NCBI GenBank assembly: GCA_004297725.1
Contig: SCUS01000160.1
Coordinates: forward strand, 69,615 to 133,614
DNA from: Myxococcaceae bacterium
GTDB taxonomy: Bacteria > Myxococcota_A > Polyangia > Polyangiales > Ga0077539
DNA length: 64,000 bases
Reading direction: 5' to 3'
Of this stretch, positions 24,891-32,971 are shown piece by piece. The translations under genes were made by a program, and so were the position numbers. Within the stretch, counting starts at the first letter, position 1, and each line of letters begins with the position of its first letter. The notes below the pieces were generated by a model. It was given only the letters and a program-made list of their open reading frames with translations, was not told where the DNA came from and did no database searches.

Positions 24891-26573
24891 GTGCCCCCTC
24901 TCCCGCCACGACTCCGCGCGGCGCTCGCCGCAGCGACCCCCGCGATCGCCCCGGTGATCATCGCCCTCTCGGCGCTCTCGCTGCTCGTCGCGAGCCTGTC
25001 CGAGCTGGGCTCGCACTACCTCCGCTCTCCGCTCGCTCGCGACCCGGCGCAGTTCCAGTTCATCGCGTGGGCGATCTCCCGGGGCTCGGTCGACTACCGC
25101 GACCTGCGTGACATGAACGCCCCGCTCTCCCACGCCATCCACTGGCTCTTCATGCACCTGGGCGGCCTCGACGAGGGGCGCTTCCGCCGCCTGGAGCTTG
25201 GGGCTCTCGTGGCCGCCGTCGGGGTCGCGGGGTGGTTCCTCCCGCGGCGCGCCCGCTCCGTCGCGCTGCGCCTCGTGGCCTCGCTGGGCGCCGTCGCCGT
25301 GGTGGTCGCCGAGTACCTCCGGACCTTCCCCTGGCACCTCTCGCAGCGCGACGGGATGGCCCTGTGGTTCGTGCTCCCGGCGACCGCCCTCGGTGCCTAT
25401 GCGCTCGACGACGCGCCCTCCGCATGGCGACGACGCGCCCTGCTCTCGGCTGGCGCGCTCATCGGGCTCGCCACCACGCTCAAGCCCTTCTTCGGCCTGA
25501 TGGGAGTCCCGCTGATGCTCGGTGCGCTCGTGGTGCTCCCCCGCGACCAGCGCCTCCGCGCGGCCCTTCACCTCCTGCTCGGCGGCCTCGCCGGAACCCT
25601 CCCCGCCCTCCTCTTCACCCTCCTGCTGGGCAGCCTCCCGGACTACCTCCACGAGGGCTTCGTCAACGGCCCGCTCTTCTACAAGGGCGTCTACGACCGC
25701 CCCCTGCGCGACATCTTCCAGGACCCGCTGGAGCCCTTCCACTGGCTGCGCGCGGGCGCCGCCTCGACGGTGCTGGGCCTCGCGCTCCTCGGCCTCGGGG
25801 CCCTTCCCCGGCGGGACCTCCCGCTGCTCCTCGCTCCCGCCGTGGCCGTGGCCATCGTGCTCATCCAGCACAAGGGCTTCGCCTACCACGTGCACCTCGC
25901 GACCGGCGTCACCCTGCTGCTCTGGGTGCACCTGCTCCTCACGGCGGTCGAGCGCACGCCGCCGCGGGTGCTCCCCTCGCTGGCCGTGGGCCTCGCCGGG
26001 GCCTCGCTGGCGCTCTGGTCCGCGAGCCTTCTTCGGAGCAGCGCGCTGCTGCTGCCCGAGTGCCTGGAGTACGAGCGCATCGCCGACGGCGACCTCGCCT
26101 CGCTGCCCCCCGGCCCCGCGCTCCGCATCCCCGACTACTTCCCCCGCGAGCTTCGCCTGGGCGCCTCGTGGCTGCGCGCGCACACCCCGCCCGACGCGCG
26201 CATCTACGTCTACGGCCACGACGTGTCGATGCTGCTGTACGCCCGCCGCCGGCCCGCCACCGCGACGCTGGGCAACGCGGGCATCGACCTCGCGGGGCTG
26301 CTGATCCCGCCGCAGCGAGCCGGCCTCCCGGCGGAGAGGGTGCGGGGCCTCGAGGCGATGCAGCGTCGCAACATCGACGACGAGCTGCAGCGCCTCCGGA
26401 GGGACGGCGCGGCGGCCTGCGTGCTCATCGACCGATCGCCCTGGATGACCGAGCCCACCGCCCTCGACGACCTGCTGCGCCACGCCCCGGCGCTCGCCGA
26501 GCACGTGCTCTCCCGCTACGTCGAGGCGGCGAACTTCGGCCCGGTGCACCTCTGGATCCCGAAGGAGCCCTGA
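24891..26573 (+). CDS. GT-C type membrane glycosyltransferase (PMT/ArnT-like)
   Basis: A 560-residue polytopic membrane protein with about nine to eleven hydrophobic helices and a C-terminal soluble domain (about 400-560). The first periplasmic loop reads LARDPAQFQFIAWAISRGSV followed by DYRDLRDMNAP, the pattern of GT39/ArnT-like enzymes, in which an acidic residue is catalytic and a polyprenyl-linked sugar is the donor. The C-terminal part includes YVYGHDVSMLLYARRRPAT, like other GT-C proteins. Acceptor and sugar are unknown and no glycan operon is nearby. An in-frame ATG at 24876 is possible, but it lies inside a TATGCT promoter box, so I prefer the GTG at 24891. Confidence 0.8.
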   Translation: MPPLPPRLRAALAAATPAIAPVIIALSALSLLVASLSELGSHYLRSPLARDPAQFQFIAWAISRGSVDYRDLRDMNAPLSHAIHWLFMHLGGLDEGRFRRLELGALVAAVGVAGWFLPRRARSVALRLVASLGAVAVVVAEYLRTFPWHLSQRDGMALWFVLPATALGAYALDDAPSAWRRRALLSAGALIGLATTLKPFFGLMGVPLMLGALVVLPRDQRLRAALHLLLGGLAGTLPALLFTLLLGSLPDYLHEGFVNGPLFYKGVYDRPLRDIFQDPLEPFHWLRAGAASTVLGLALLGLGALPRRDLPLLLAPAVAVAIVLIQHKGFAYHVHLATGVTLLLWVHLLLTAVERTPPRVLPSLAVGLAGASLALWSASLLRSSALLLPECLEYERIADGDLASLPPGPALRIPDYFPRELRLGASWLRAHTPPDARIYVYGHDVSMLLYARRRPATATLGNAGIDLAGLLIPPQRAGLPAERVRGLEAMQRRNIDDELQRLRRDGAAACVLIDRSPWMTEPTALDDLLRHAPALAEHVLSRYVEAANFGPVHLWIPKEP

Positions 26574-26638
26574 GCCCGCTTGACGCCATCCCCATGGGGC
26601 CACAGACGCCTGGATTCCACCCATCGAGGCGCTCTCCC

Positions 26639-28267
26639 ATGGCCGAGGCATCGACGCTGCAGTGTGACTTCGACCGGGTGATGTCCCCGGCGCACCAGGC
26701 CCGCTTCATCGCCGAGGTGGCCTGGCGGGACCGCGACGGGATGCGCCTCGACGACCCCGACCTGCGAGAGCGCTTCGCTCCCCGCTTCGCGCAGCTCCGC
26801 GCGATGGAGGTCTGGGACGAGGTGGAGTCCGTGCTCCGGCGCTACGTCCGCTCGGCCATCCCTGCGCCGAGGCGCAGCGAGCGGGCGTTCTGGAGCTGCG
26901 CCTGCCTGCCGGAGTCCGACGAGGCGCTGGTGCTGGCGCGCATCGACGTGGGCAACGGCGAGGTCTGCACCGTCACCGCCGACGACTCGCTCACCTTCTC
27001 CTTCCGGCTGGGCCTCAACCCCCTCGACCTCCCTCGCTTCGCCACGCGCCCGGGGCTCTCCGTGGCCGACCTCCGCACCCGCACCGACGGCGACATCGAG
27101 GTGGTGCTGAGCGCGGTCGGAGGCGACGCCGCGCTGGGCCTCTTCGACGACGAGGTCATCGTGCGGGGGATGCGGCGCTTCACCCTCGACCTCGCTCGCC
27201 GGGGGCCCTGCTCCAGCGGCCACTGGCACAGCCTCCAGCTCGCCGATGCGCTGCTCTCCGAGCCCGAGCTGCCGCCCTCTCCCTCGCCCTCCGACGCCGT
27301 CTACCGCGACCTCTCCGCCCCGCCGCCGCCGCCACCCATCGAAGACGCCATCGCCCGGGTCGACCGCCTGCTCGCCGACGCGCACTACGGGCAGGCGCGC
27401 GAGGTCCTGGTGACGGCGCTCTCCCTCCGGGGCTCGGAGCTCGCCGACGCGGTCGACCCCGAGCACGGCGCCTCGGCCCTCGACCGGGCGGCCGCCGCGC
27501 TGGCCGAGCTGGTGGGCGCCCTCCCCGACGACGACGCGGCGGTGCTCTCGTGGGTGCCGCGCGCCAGGCTGCTGGGAGACGCGGGCGCCGCGGTCTACAA
27601 CGACCTGCTGGTGCTGTCCGGGCGCTTCCACCGCCGCGCGGAGAGGCCCGCTCGCGGCATCGAGTTCGTCGCCCGCGCCCTCGGGCAGCTCGAAGAGCGT
27701 CACCCCTCCATCGCGCTCCTGCTCATCGAGCTCGCCCGCTGCTACACCGCCCTCGGCGACGGAGACGCCGCGAGCGCCCACCTCGCCGTCGCGCTGCGCC
27801 ACGCCGACGCCGAGCCCCCGCTCTCGACGCGCCTCGCCGCCCGCGCCGCGCTCGCCGAGCGTCACCTCCGCGCGGGCGAGCTCACCCCCGCGGCGAGGAG
27901 CCTCGCCGACGCCCTCGACCTCGCGAGGGTGCACGGCCGCGCCTCGCTGCTCCCCCACCTCCTGGCGCCGCTCGGGTGGTGCGACGAGCGGCGAGGGGCG
28001 CTCTCCGACGCCGTCGCCCACTACGCCGAGGCGCTCGCCCTGCTCGACGACGACGCCCCGCCGGGGCTGCGCCGTGGGGTGCTCGCGGGGCTGGTGCGCT
28101 GCCACGACCGGCGTGGCGAGACCGCGACGGCGGACGCGTACCTGCGCCGCGCCGAGGCCATGACCGAGAGCGCGTGGCCGGGGGAGAGGGGGTGGCCCTT
28201 CGAGCCGCTCGTCGACGCCTGTCTGGCCACGACCGCTCCGTCGCAGCACCATGCTCCGCCAGCATGA
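26639..28267 (+). CDS. TPR-containing protein with unknown N-terminal domain
   Basis: A 542-residue cytoplasmic protein. Residues 1-205 form a globular domain I do not recognise (CDFDRVMSPAHQARFIAEVA at the start, GHWHSLQLADALLSEPELP at its end). A proline run near 228-234 separates it from helical TPR-like repeats (about 240-520), for example LLIELARCYTALGDGDAASA and HYAEALALLDDDAP. No signal peptide or catalytic motif is visible. Its last four nucleotides overlap the sirtuin start (ATGA), so the two are translationally coupled and may act together. Function unknown. Confidence 0.75.
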   Translation: MAEASTLQCDFDRVMSPAHQARFIAEVAWRDRDGMRLDDPDLRERFAPRFAQLRAMEVWDEVESVLRRYVRSAIPAPRRSERAFWSCACLPESDEALVLARIDVGNGEVCTVTADDSLTFSFRLGLNPLDLPRFATRPGLSVADLRTRTDGDIEVVLSAVGGDAALGLFDDEVIVRGMRRFTLDLARRGPCSSGHWHSLQLADALLSEPELPPSPSPSDAVYRDLSAPPPPPPIEDAIARVDRLLADAHYGQAREVLVTALSLRGSELADAVDPEHGASALDRAAAALAELVGALPDDDAAVLSWVPRARLLGDAGAAVYNDLLVLSGRFHRRAERPARGIEFVARALGQLEERHPSIALLLIELARCYTALGDGDAASAHLAVALRHADAEPPLSTRLAARAALAERHLRAGELTPAARSLADALDLARVHGRASLLPHLLAPLGWCDERRGALSDAVAHYAEALALLDDDAPPGLRRGVLAGLVRCHDRRGETATADAYLRRAEAMTESAWPGERGWPFEPLVDACLATTAPSQHHAPPA

Positions 28268-29088
28268 CCCACCACCCCGACGCTCTAGTGCGCCTGCTCG
28301 AAGGGCGCCGCGTGTGCGCGCTCACCGGCGCGGGCATCTCCACCGACTCGGGCATCCCCGACTACCGCGGCCCGTTGACCCGGGCGAAGGCGCGCAACCC
28401 GATCCAGCACCGGGCCTTCCTCACCGACCCGGCGACCCGGGCCCGCTACTGGGCTCGCAGCACGCTGGGCTGGCCGAGCTTTCGCGCCTTCGAGCCCAAC
28501 GCGGCGCACCACGCCTTCGCGGCCCTGGAGCGCGGGGGACGGCTCACCGGGCTGCTCACGCAGAACGTCGACCGGCTCCACCGCAAGGCAGGAAGCCGCG
28601 ACGTGATCGAGCTCCACGGGGCGCTCGCCGAGGCCCGCTGCCTCGGGTGCGGGGCCCTCGAAGACCGCGACGCCCTGCAGCGCCGGCTGCTGGCGCTCAA
28701 CCCCGGAGCAGGGGAGCGCGCCCACACGCTGGCGCCCGACGGGGACGCGGACCTCGACCCTGCGACGGTGGCGGGCTTTGTGGTTCCGGGCTGCGTGGCG
28801 TGCGGCGGGGTGCTGAAGCCCGACGTGGTGTTCTTCGGGGACAACGTGCCGAAGCCCAGGGTGGAGGAGGCCTTCTCGCGCCTCGACGCGGCCGACGCGC
28901 TGCTGGTGGCGGGGTCTTCGCTGGCGGTGTTCTCGGGCTACCGCTTCGTGCTGCGGGCCGTGGCGCGGGGCATCCCGGTGGCCATCGTGAACCTGGGAGA
29001 GAGCCGCGGCGACGAGCACGCGACGGTGCGGGTGGACGCGCCCGCGGGCGTGGTGCTGCCTCGCCTGGCGGAGGCGCTCAGCCGGTGA
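28264..29088 (+). CDS. SIR2 family NAD-dependent deacylase (sirtuin)
   Basis: A 274-residue sirtuin that would remove acyl groups from protein lysines using NAD. The NAD loop GAGISTDSGIPDYRG is at 22-36, TQNVDRLH at 99-106, the catalytic base His118 in IELHGAL and VVFFGDNVP at 188-196. The zinc ribbon is complete (Cys126, Cys129, Cys177, Cys180) with an insert between the pairs. The overall pattern fits the class II/SIRT4-like bacterial group, which often have non-deacetylase activities; exact specificity is not visible. It overlaps the TPR gene by 4 nt, and its 3' end overlaps the convergent aldo/keto reductase by 11 nt. It is not fused to a defence domain. Confidence 0.92.
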   Translation: MTHHPDALVRLLEGRRVCALTGAGISTDSGIPDYRGPLTRAKARNPIQHRAFLTDPATRARYWARSTLGWPSFRAFEPNAAHHAFAALERGGRLTGLLTQNVDRLHRKAGSRDVIELHGALAEARCLGCGALEDRDALQRRLLALNPGAGERAHTLAPDGDADLDPATVAGFVVPGCVACGGVLKPDVVFFGDNVPKPRVEEAFSRLDAADALLVAGSSLAVFSGYRFVLRAVARGIPVAIVNLGESRGDEHATVRVDAPAGVVLPRLAEALSR

Positions 29089-30043
29089 GCGCGGCGTCGA
29101 TGCGGGCCATGACCTCGTCGGTGAGCTTCGGCAGCACGTCCATGGCGCGGAGGTTCTCGGTCACCTGAGAGGCGCGGCTCGCTCCGGTGATCACGGTGCT
29201 CACGCTGGGGTTCTTCACGCACCACGCGATGGAGAGCTGCGCCAGGGTGCAGCCCAGCGACTCCGCCACCGGCAGCAGCCGGCGCACCTTCTCGGTGTGC
29301 TCGGGGTTCACCAGGTCCTTCTGGAGCCACTCGTATCCCTTGAGCGTGCCTCGCGACCCCTGGGGGATGCCTTCGAGGTACTTGCCGGTGAGCAGCCCGG
29401 AGGCCAGCGGCGACCAGGTCGTGGTGCCCATCCCGAGGTCGCGGTAGAGCGGGCCGTACTCGTCCTCGACGCGCTCGCGGTGCAGCAGGTTGTACTGCGG
29501 CTGCTCGACCACCGGGCGGTGCAGGTGCCAGCGGTCGGCGAAGTCCCACGCCTCGCGAAACTCCGCGGCGCTCCACTCGCTGGTGCCCCAGTAGTGGGTC
29601 TGCCCCCGGGAGACGAGCTCGTGCATGGCCAGCACGGTCTCGTCGATGGGCGTCTCGGGGTCGGCGCGGTGGCAGAACACGATGTCGACGTGGGAGAGGC
29701 CGAAGCGCTCCAGCGAGGCGCCCATGGCCTCGAGGAGGTACTTGCGGTTGAGGGTGTTCTGCTCGTTGGGGCCCTTGTGGAGCCCCCAGAAGAACTTCGT
29801 CGACACCACGTACGACGACCGCCGCCAGCCCAGCTTGCGCAGCGACTGCCCCATCACCCGCTCGGACTCCCCGCGGGCGTAGACCTCGGCGTTGTCGAAG
29901 AAGTTCACCCCGCCCTCGCGCGCGGCCTTCATGCACTCCGTGGCGAGGTCTTCGTCGAGCTGGTTGGAGAAGGTCACCCACGACCCGAAGGAGAGCGCGG
30001 AGAGCTTCAGGCCGCTGCGGCCCATGCGTCGGTATTCCATCAT
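29078..30043 (-). CDS. Aldo/keto reductase (Kv-beta-like subfamily)
   Basis: A 321-residue NADPH-dependent (beta/alpha)8 oxidoreductase close to the KCNAB/YghZ-like group. The tetrad is visible: Asp and Tyr in FFDNAEVYARGESE, Lys in VSTKFFW and His in IVFCHRAD. Other family marks are YWGTSEWSA, VEQPQYNLLHRE and the NADP-binding ITGASRASQVTENL near the C-terminus. Members reduce aldehydes, ketones or glyceraldehyde-3-phosphate; the substrate here is unknown. Two adjacent ATG codons (30043 and 30040) are possible starts. The upstream in-frame extension to 30079 lacks similarity. Confidence 0.92.
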   Translation of the reverse strand: MMEYRRMGRSGLKLSALSFGSWVTFSNQLDEDLATECMKAAREGGVNFFDNAEVYARGESERVMGQSLRKLGWRRSSYVVSTKFFWGLHKGPNEQNTLNRKYLLEAMGASLERFGLSHVDIVFCHRADPETPIDETVLAMHELVSRGQTHYWGTSEWSAAEFREAWDFADRWHLHRPVVEQPQYNLLHRERVEDEYGPLYRDLGMGTTTWSPLASGLLTGKYLEGIPQGSRGTLKGYEWLQKDLVNPEHTEKVRRLLPVAESLGCTLAQLSIAWCVKNPSVSTVITGASRASQVTENLRAMDVLPKLTDEVMARIDAALTG

Positions 30044-30100
30044 GGGCGCGAGTGTGGAGTCGCCGCGCCCCGCTGTCATCGCCCTTGTCGACGGGGCTCT

Positions 30101-31348
30101 TCAGGGGTCCGCGGGGCCGTCGTGGAAGACGACCGCGCGCACGTGGGCCAGCGTGGCGAGCGTGAGCAGGTTGCGGACGTTGTACCCGTAGGCCAGCGCC
30201 GCGGGGGTGAAGTACGCCGCCTCCGGGCCGCCGCCGGGGAGGCGATAGAGGCTCGGGTGGACGTGGTCCTCGCTGACGCCGCGGCCGGGCAGCGGCTGGA
30301 GCGCGGCCCAGTAGTCCACGAGCGGAACGCGCTGCGCGGCGGCCACCTCGCGGACGGCCGCCACGAAGGACGGCCCCAGCGCCACCGTCGTGGGCGAGTC
30401 CGTCCGATCGGGGATCGTGCTCAGCAACGGGATCACGTTGGCCGCCAGGATGATCTGCACCACGCGGGTGAGGTTGGCGCGGTAGGTCGCCAGCTCGGTG
30501 ACCTCGACGTCCGCGCTGCCGAACATCACCACCGCGACCGCCGGGCGAAGCGTCGTGAGCTCCTGCCGCAGCAGCGCCGCGCCGTCTTCCAGGCAGTGCC
30601 CCGCGGTCCATCCGGTGACCGCGGCGAGGCTCGGGCGATCGAAGCTGGAGTGCACCGCGTCGACCAGGGTGGCGTCGAAGTAGGCCCTCGTGGGCTCGAA
30701 GGCGGTGTAGCTCCCGAGGTTCCAGCTCGGCGTCCCCGAGGCCGGACCGAAGTCCGTGAGGAAGCTCTGCGACTCCGTGATGCTGTCGCCGATCTTGGCG
30801 AACACCGCGGCGCGCAGACCCGCCGCCTGCCCTCGGAGATACACCGCCCGCATCGCGGCCTTGAGCGTCGCGTCGATGCGCGGAACCCCCGTCACCCTCG
30901 GCAGAGAGACCACGTCCACGGGAGGCGGACCCGCATCCCTCGGCAGAGAGACCACGTCCACGGGAGGCGGACCCGCGTCTCGCGGAGCAACCACGTCCAC
31001 CGCAGGCGGACCCGCATCCACGGGAGCGACCACATCCACGGGAGCGACCACGTCCACGGGAGGCGGACCCGCATCCACGGGAGCGACCACGTCCTCCAGT
31101 TCGAGCACGTCCTCCGGCTCGACGACGTCCTGAGCGCTGGAGGTATCGATCGCTCCTGCCTCACTACCGACGTCCGTCCCTGGTGCGGCGACGTCTCCCG
31201 CGTCACCGGGCGGCCGTGGGAGCGGCTCGTCCTGTGTGGCGACGTCCATCGGCGCGACCCCCGTCGACGGGTCGCTGCCACATGCGGTCAGCGCCAGTGC
31301 CATGAGCACAGGCAACAGCCCACCCTTCCGTGTCGGCCATGGCTTCAT
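30101..31348 (-). CDS. SGNH/GDSL hydrolase-like lipoprotein
   Basis: A 415-residue lipoprotein (lipobox ALTAC, Cys23). Residues 25-150 are a low-complexity acidic linker with several copies of DAGPPPVDVV and VAPVD units. The C-terminal domain (about 155-415) is SGNH-like: block I KIGDSITES (Ser189), block III MFGSADVE, and block V EDHVHPS carrying the Asp and His. It should be an esterase or deacetylase of a surface or extracellular substrate. Block III has Ser-Ala-Asp in place of the usual GxND, so the Asn of the oxyanion hole may be missing. I chose the ATG at 31348 since the signal peptide begins there. Confidence 0.78.
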   Translation of the reverse strand: MKPWPTRKGGLLPVLMALALTACGSDPSTGVAPMDVATQDEPLPRPPGDAGDVAAPGTDVGSEAGAIDTSSAQDVVEPEDVLELEDVVAPVDAGPPPVDVVAPVDVVAPVDAGPPAVDVVAPRDAGPPPVDVVSLPRDAGPPPVDVVSLPRVTGVPRIDATLKAAMRAVYLRGQAAGLRAAVFAKIGDSITESQSFLTDFGPASGTPSWNLGSYTAFEPTRAYFDATLVDAVHSSFDRPSLAAVTGWTAGHCLEDGAALLRQELTTLRPAVAVVMFGSADVEVTELATYRANLTRVVQIILAANVIPLLSTIPDRTDSPTTVALGPSFVAAVREVAAAQRVPLVDYWAALQPLPGRGVSEDHVHPSLYRLPGGGPEAAYFTPAALAYGYNVRNLLTLATLAHVRAVVFHDGPADP

Positions 31349-31406
31349 GCTCGCGGATCGAAGCAATCCACGTGCACGAGGAGGGAGGAGAGGAGCGGAG
31401 CCAGGA

Positions 31407-31946
31407 TCAGCGGTGGGTGGTGCCGGTCCTGGGGCGGGTGGGCGTCCTGGTCGTGGTGCCCGTCGAGGTGGGAGGCGCCACGGGGACCACCCCCGGCGAA
31501 CCAGGGCTCGCCGTCGTCGTGCCCGTCGTGCCCGTCGTGCCCGTCGTGCCCGTCGTGCCCGTCGTGCCCGTCGTGCCCGTCGTGTCGCTGCCGGTGTTCA
31601 GCGTGCTCGTGGCGCCAGGGGTCGTGGGGTCCAGGTCCGTGGGGCTGAAGCCTCCCATCCCAGGACCGCCAGGCGGATAGGTGCCCGTCGCTCCCGGCGC
31701 GTTGGGGTTCGGAGAGTACGGGTTGGGGTAGTTGCCCATCGGGTCGGGCGAGGGCGCCGGCTGAGGGGTCGGCGTGCTGACAGGGGTCCCGAAGGAACCC
31801 ATCCCGGTGCCACCAGAGGTCACCTGCGCGGCGGGGCGGGTCATCGGCGGATAGGCGGTCGCGGGCTCGCTCGTGCCGCAAGCCATCACGCCCACCAGGG
31901 CACCGGTCACCATCAGAACGGAAGCCATGCGAGTTCGGGTGTTCAT
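31407..31946 (-). CDS. Low-complexity lipoprotein with Thr/Gly tandem repeats
   Basis: A 179-residue lipoprotein (lipobox GVMAC) with almost no folded domain: Pro/Ser/Asn-rich in the first half, then about eight TTG tripeptides encoded by a 9-nt tandem repeat, then a Thr/Pro/Arg tail. It may be a surface spacer or coat protein; there is no evidence for any enzymatic function. The start is fixed at 31946 by a perfect AGGAGGT (31954-31960, minus strand) with 7-nt spacing, rather than the TTG two codons upstream. Confidence 0.65.
   Translation of the reverse strand: MNTRTRMASVLMVTGALVGVMACGTSEPATAYPPMTRPAAQVTSGGTGMGSFGTPVSTPTPQPAPSPDPMGNYPNPYSPNPNAPGATGTYPPGGPGMGGFSPTDLDPTTPGATSTLNTGSDTTGTTGTTGTTGTTGTTGTTGTTTASPGSPGVVPVAPPTSTGTTTRTPTRPRTGTTHR
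31515..31584. repeat. 9-nt tandem repeat (GTCGTGCCC) in a lipoprotein gene
   Basis: The unit GTCGTGCCC is repeated about seven to eight times without error inside the gene at 31407-31946. Because the unit is 9 nt, gain or loss of copies keeps the frame and only changes the number of Thr-Thr-Gly units. Confidence 0.85.
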
Positions 31947-32319
31947 GTCCAAGACCTCCTGTTGCCCGCCTCAGGTCCCTTCGAAGAGGGGATTGGGAGG
32001 GCTTCGCTGAGCCATCCGAAGGCGTTCATGTCCTGCCGCGCCACGCGACGGACGGATCCATCGGAGCAGGCGCCGTGCCTCCGACGGGTTCCTCACGACT
32101 TCACGACGAAATCAGCCGACTCCCCACCCCGGGCCCCGCCCCATGGGATCGCGGCGATCTGCCCCTCTTGTGCCATGTACGCCACAACCACGGAGGCGCC
32201 CCCACATCCCCATGGGGCCAACGACCATTCCCCATGATCAGCCGCATGCCCGAGCCGCTCTTTGCGGCCTCCGCCTCGACCGCCCGGGAGCCCTCCAGCT
32301 ATGCGCAAGGACCCCCTCG
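31947..32319. other. Divergent intergenic region, no gene seen
   Basis: This 373-nt region separates the low-complexity lipoprotein (minus) from the papain-like protease (plus). Apart from the Shine-Dalgarno of the lipoprotein gene at its left end, I see no convincing promoter, RNA or ORF. It is somewhat less GC-rich than its surroundings around 32080-32240. Confidence 0.5.
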
Positions 32320-32958
32320 ATGCGTCGACCCCTCTCCCTGATCGCGGCCGTCCTCGTCTCCCTCGCCAGCTACACCGTCACGCCCCGTGAGCTCGGGGCG
32401 GAGGTCCTCGCCGAGCCGTCGACCGGGCTCCGCATGGCCTCGCTGGAGGTCCTCCACAGACCCTTCGCCCACCAGCAGGCGACCCGCTGGTGCTGGGCCG
32501 CCACGGTGGCCAACGCCTTCCGCTCGTCGGGCCACACCGTGTCGCAGGAGCGCATCGTGCGCGAGGTCTACGGCGAGGTCGTCAACATGCGCAGCGGACC
32601 CAACTCCAACGTCACCGCGCTGCTCGACCGCGCCTGGGTCGACGACGACGGCGCGAGCTTTCGCGCCCGGCTCATCGGCCTCTTCGACGCCTCCGCCGGA
32701 CGCTACGACCTCGACAGCCGCGCCGTGGTCGCCGCGCTGCGCTCGGGCCGCCCCCTCGTCCTCGGCACCACCAGCCACGCGATGCTGCTGATCGGCGCCG
32801 CATACCGCGAGACCGAAGGGCGGCTGAGCATCGTCGAGGCCACCGTCTTCGACCCGTGGCCCGGCGTCGGAGTACGCACCCTCCGCGCCGACGAGATGAC
32901 CCCGCTGGCGCACCACGGCTCGCTCGCCTTCATCGCCGACGTCGTCGTCAGCGACTGA
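32320..32958 (+). CDS. Secreted papain-like cysteine protease
   Basis: A 212-residue protein of the papain-like/C39-like peptidase group. A hydrophobic signal sequence occupies residues 4-20. The oxyanion Gln and nucleophile are in HQQATRWCWAAT (Cys58), the catalytic His153 is in TTSHAMLLIGA, and the third residue is probably the Asp in VFDPWPG about 25 residues later. The domain is minimal, with no long propeptide. It may cleave extracellular peptides or proteins, or a Gly-Gly-like leader; the target is unknown. I chose the ATG at 32320, which starts the signal peptide; upstream in-frame codons are unrelated sequence. Confidence 0.82.
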   Translation: MRRPLSLIAAVLVSLASYTVTPRELGAEVLAEPSTGLRMASLEVLHRPFAHQQATRWCWAATVANAFRSSGHTVSQERIVREVYGEVVNMRSGPNSNVTALLDRAWVDDDGASFRARLIGLFDASAGRYDLDSRAVVAALRSGRPLVLGTTSHAMLLIGAAYRETEGRLSIVEATVFDPWPGVGVRTLRADEMTPLAHHGSLAFIADVVVSD

Positions 32959-32971
32959 CGCTCACCCGCGC

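Noticed and set aside
17312..26587. TTGACGCC as a shared promoter element before three genes (17312, 21802, 26580)
   Set aside because: Only the copy at 21802 has an acceptable -10 at proper spacing. The other two lack one, so a common promoter is not supported.
28264..29088. Sirtuin as part of a defence system (SIR2 effector type)
   Set aside because: The protein is a stand-alone, zinc-containing deacylase of normal size. Defence SIR2 proteins are usually larger, with extra domains, and differ in motif context.
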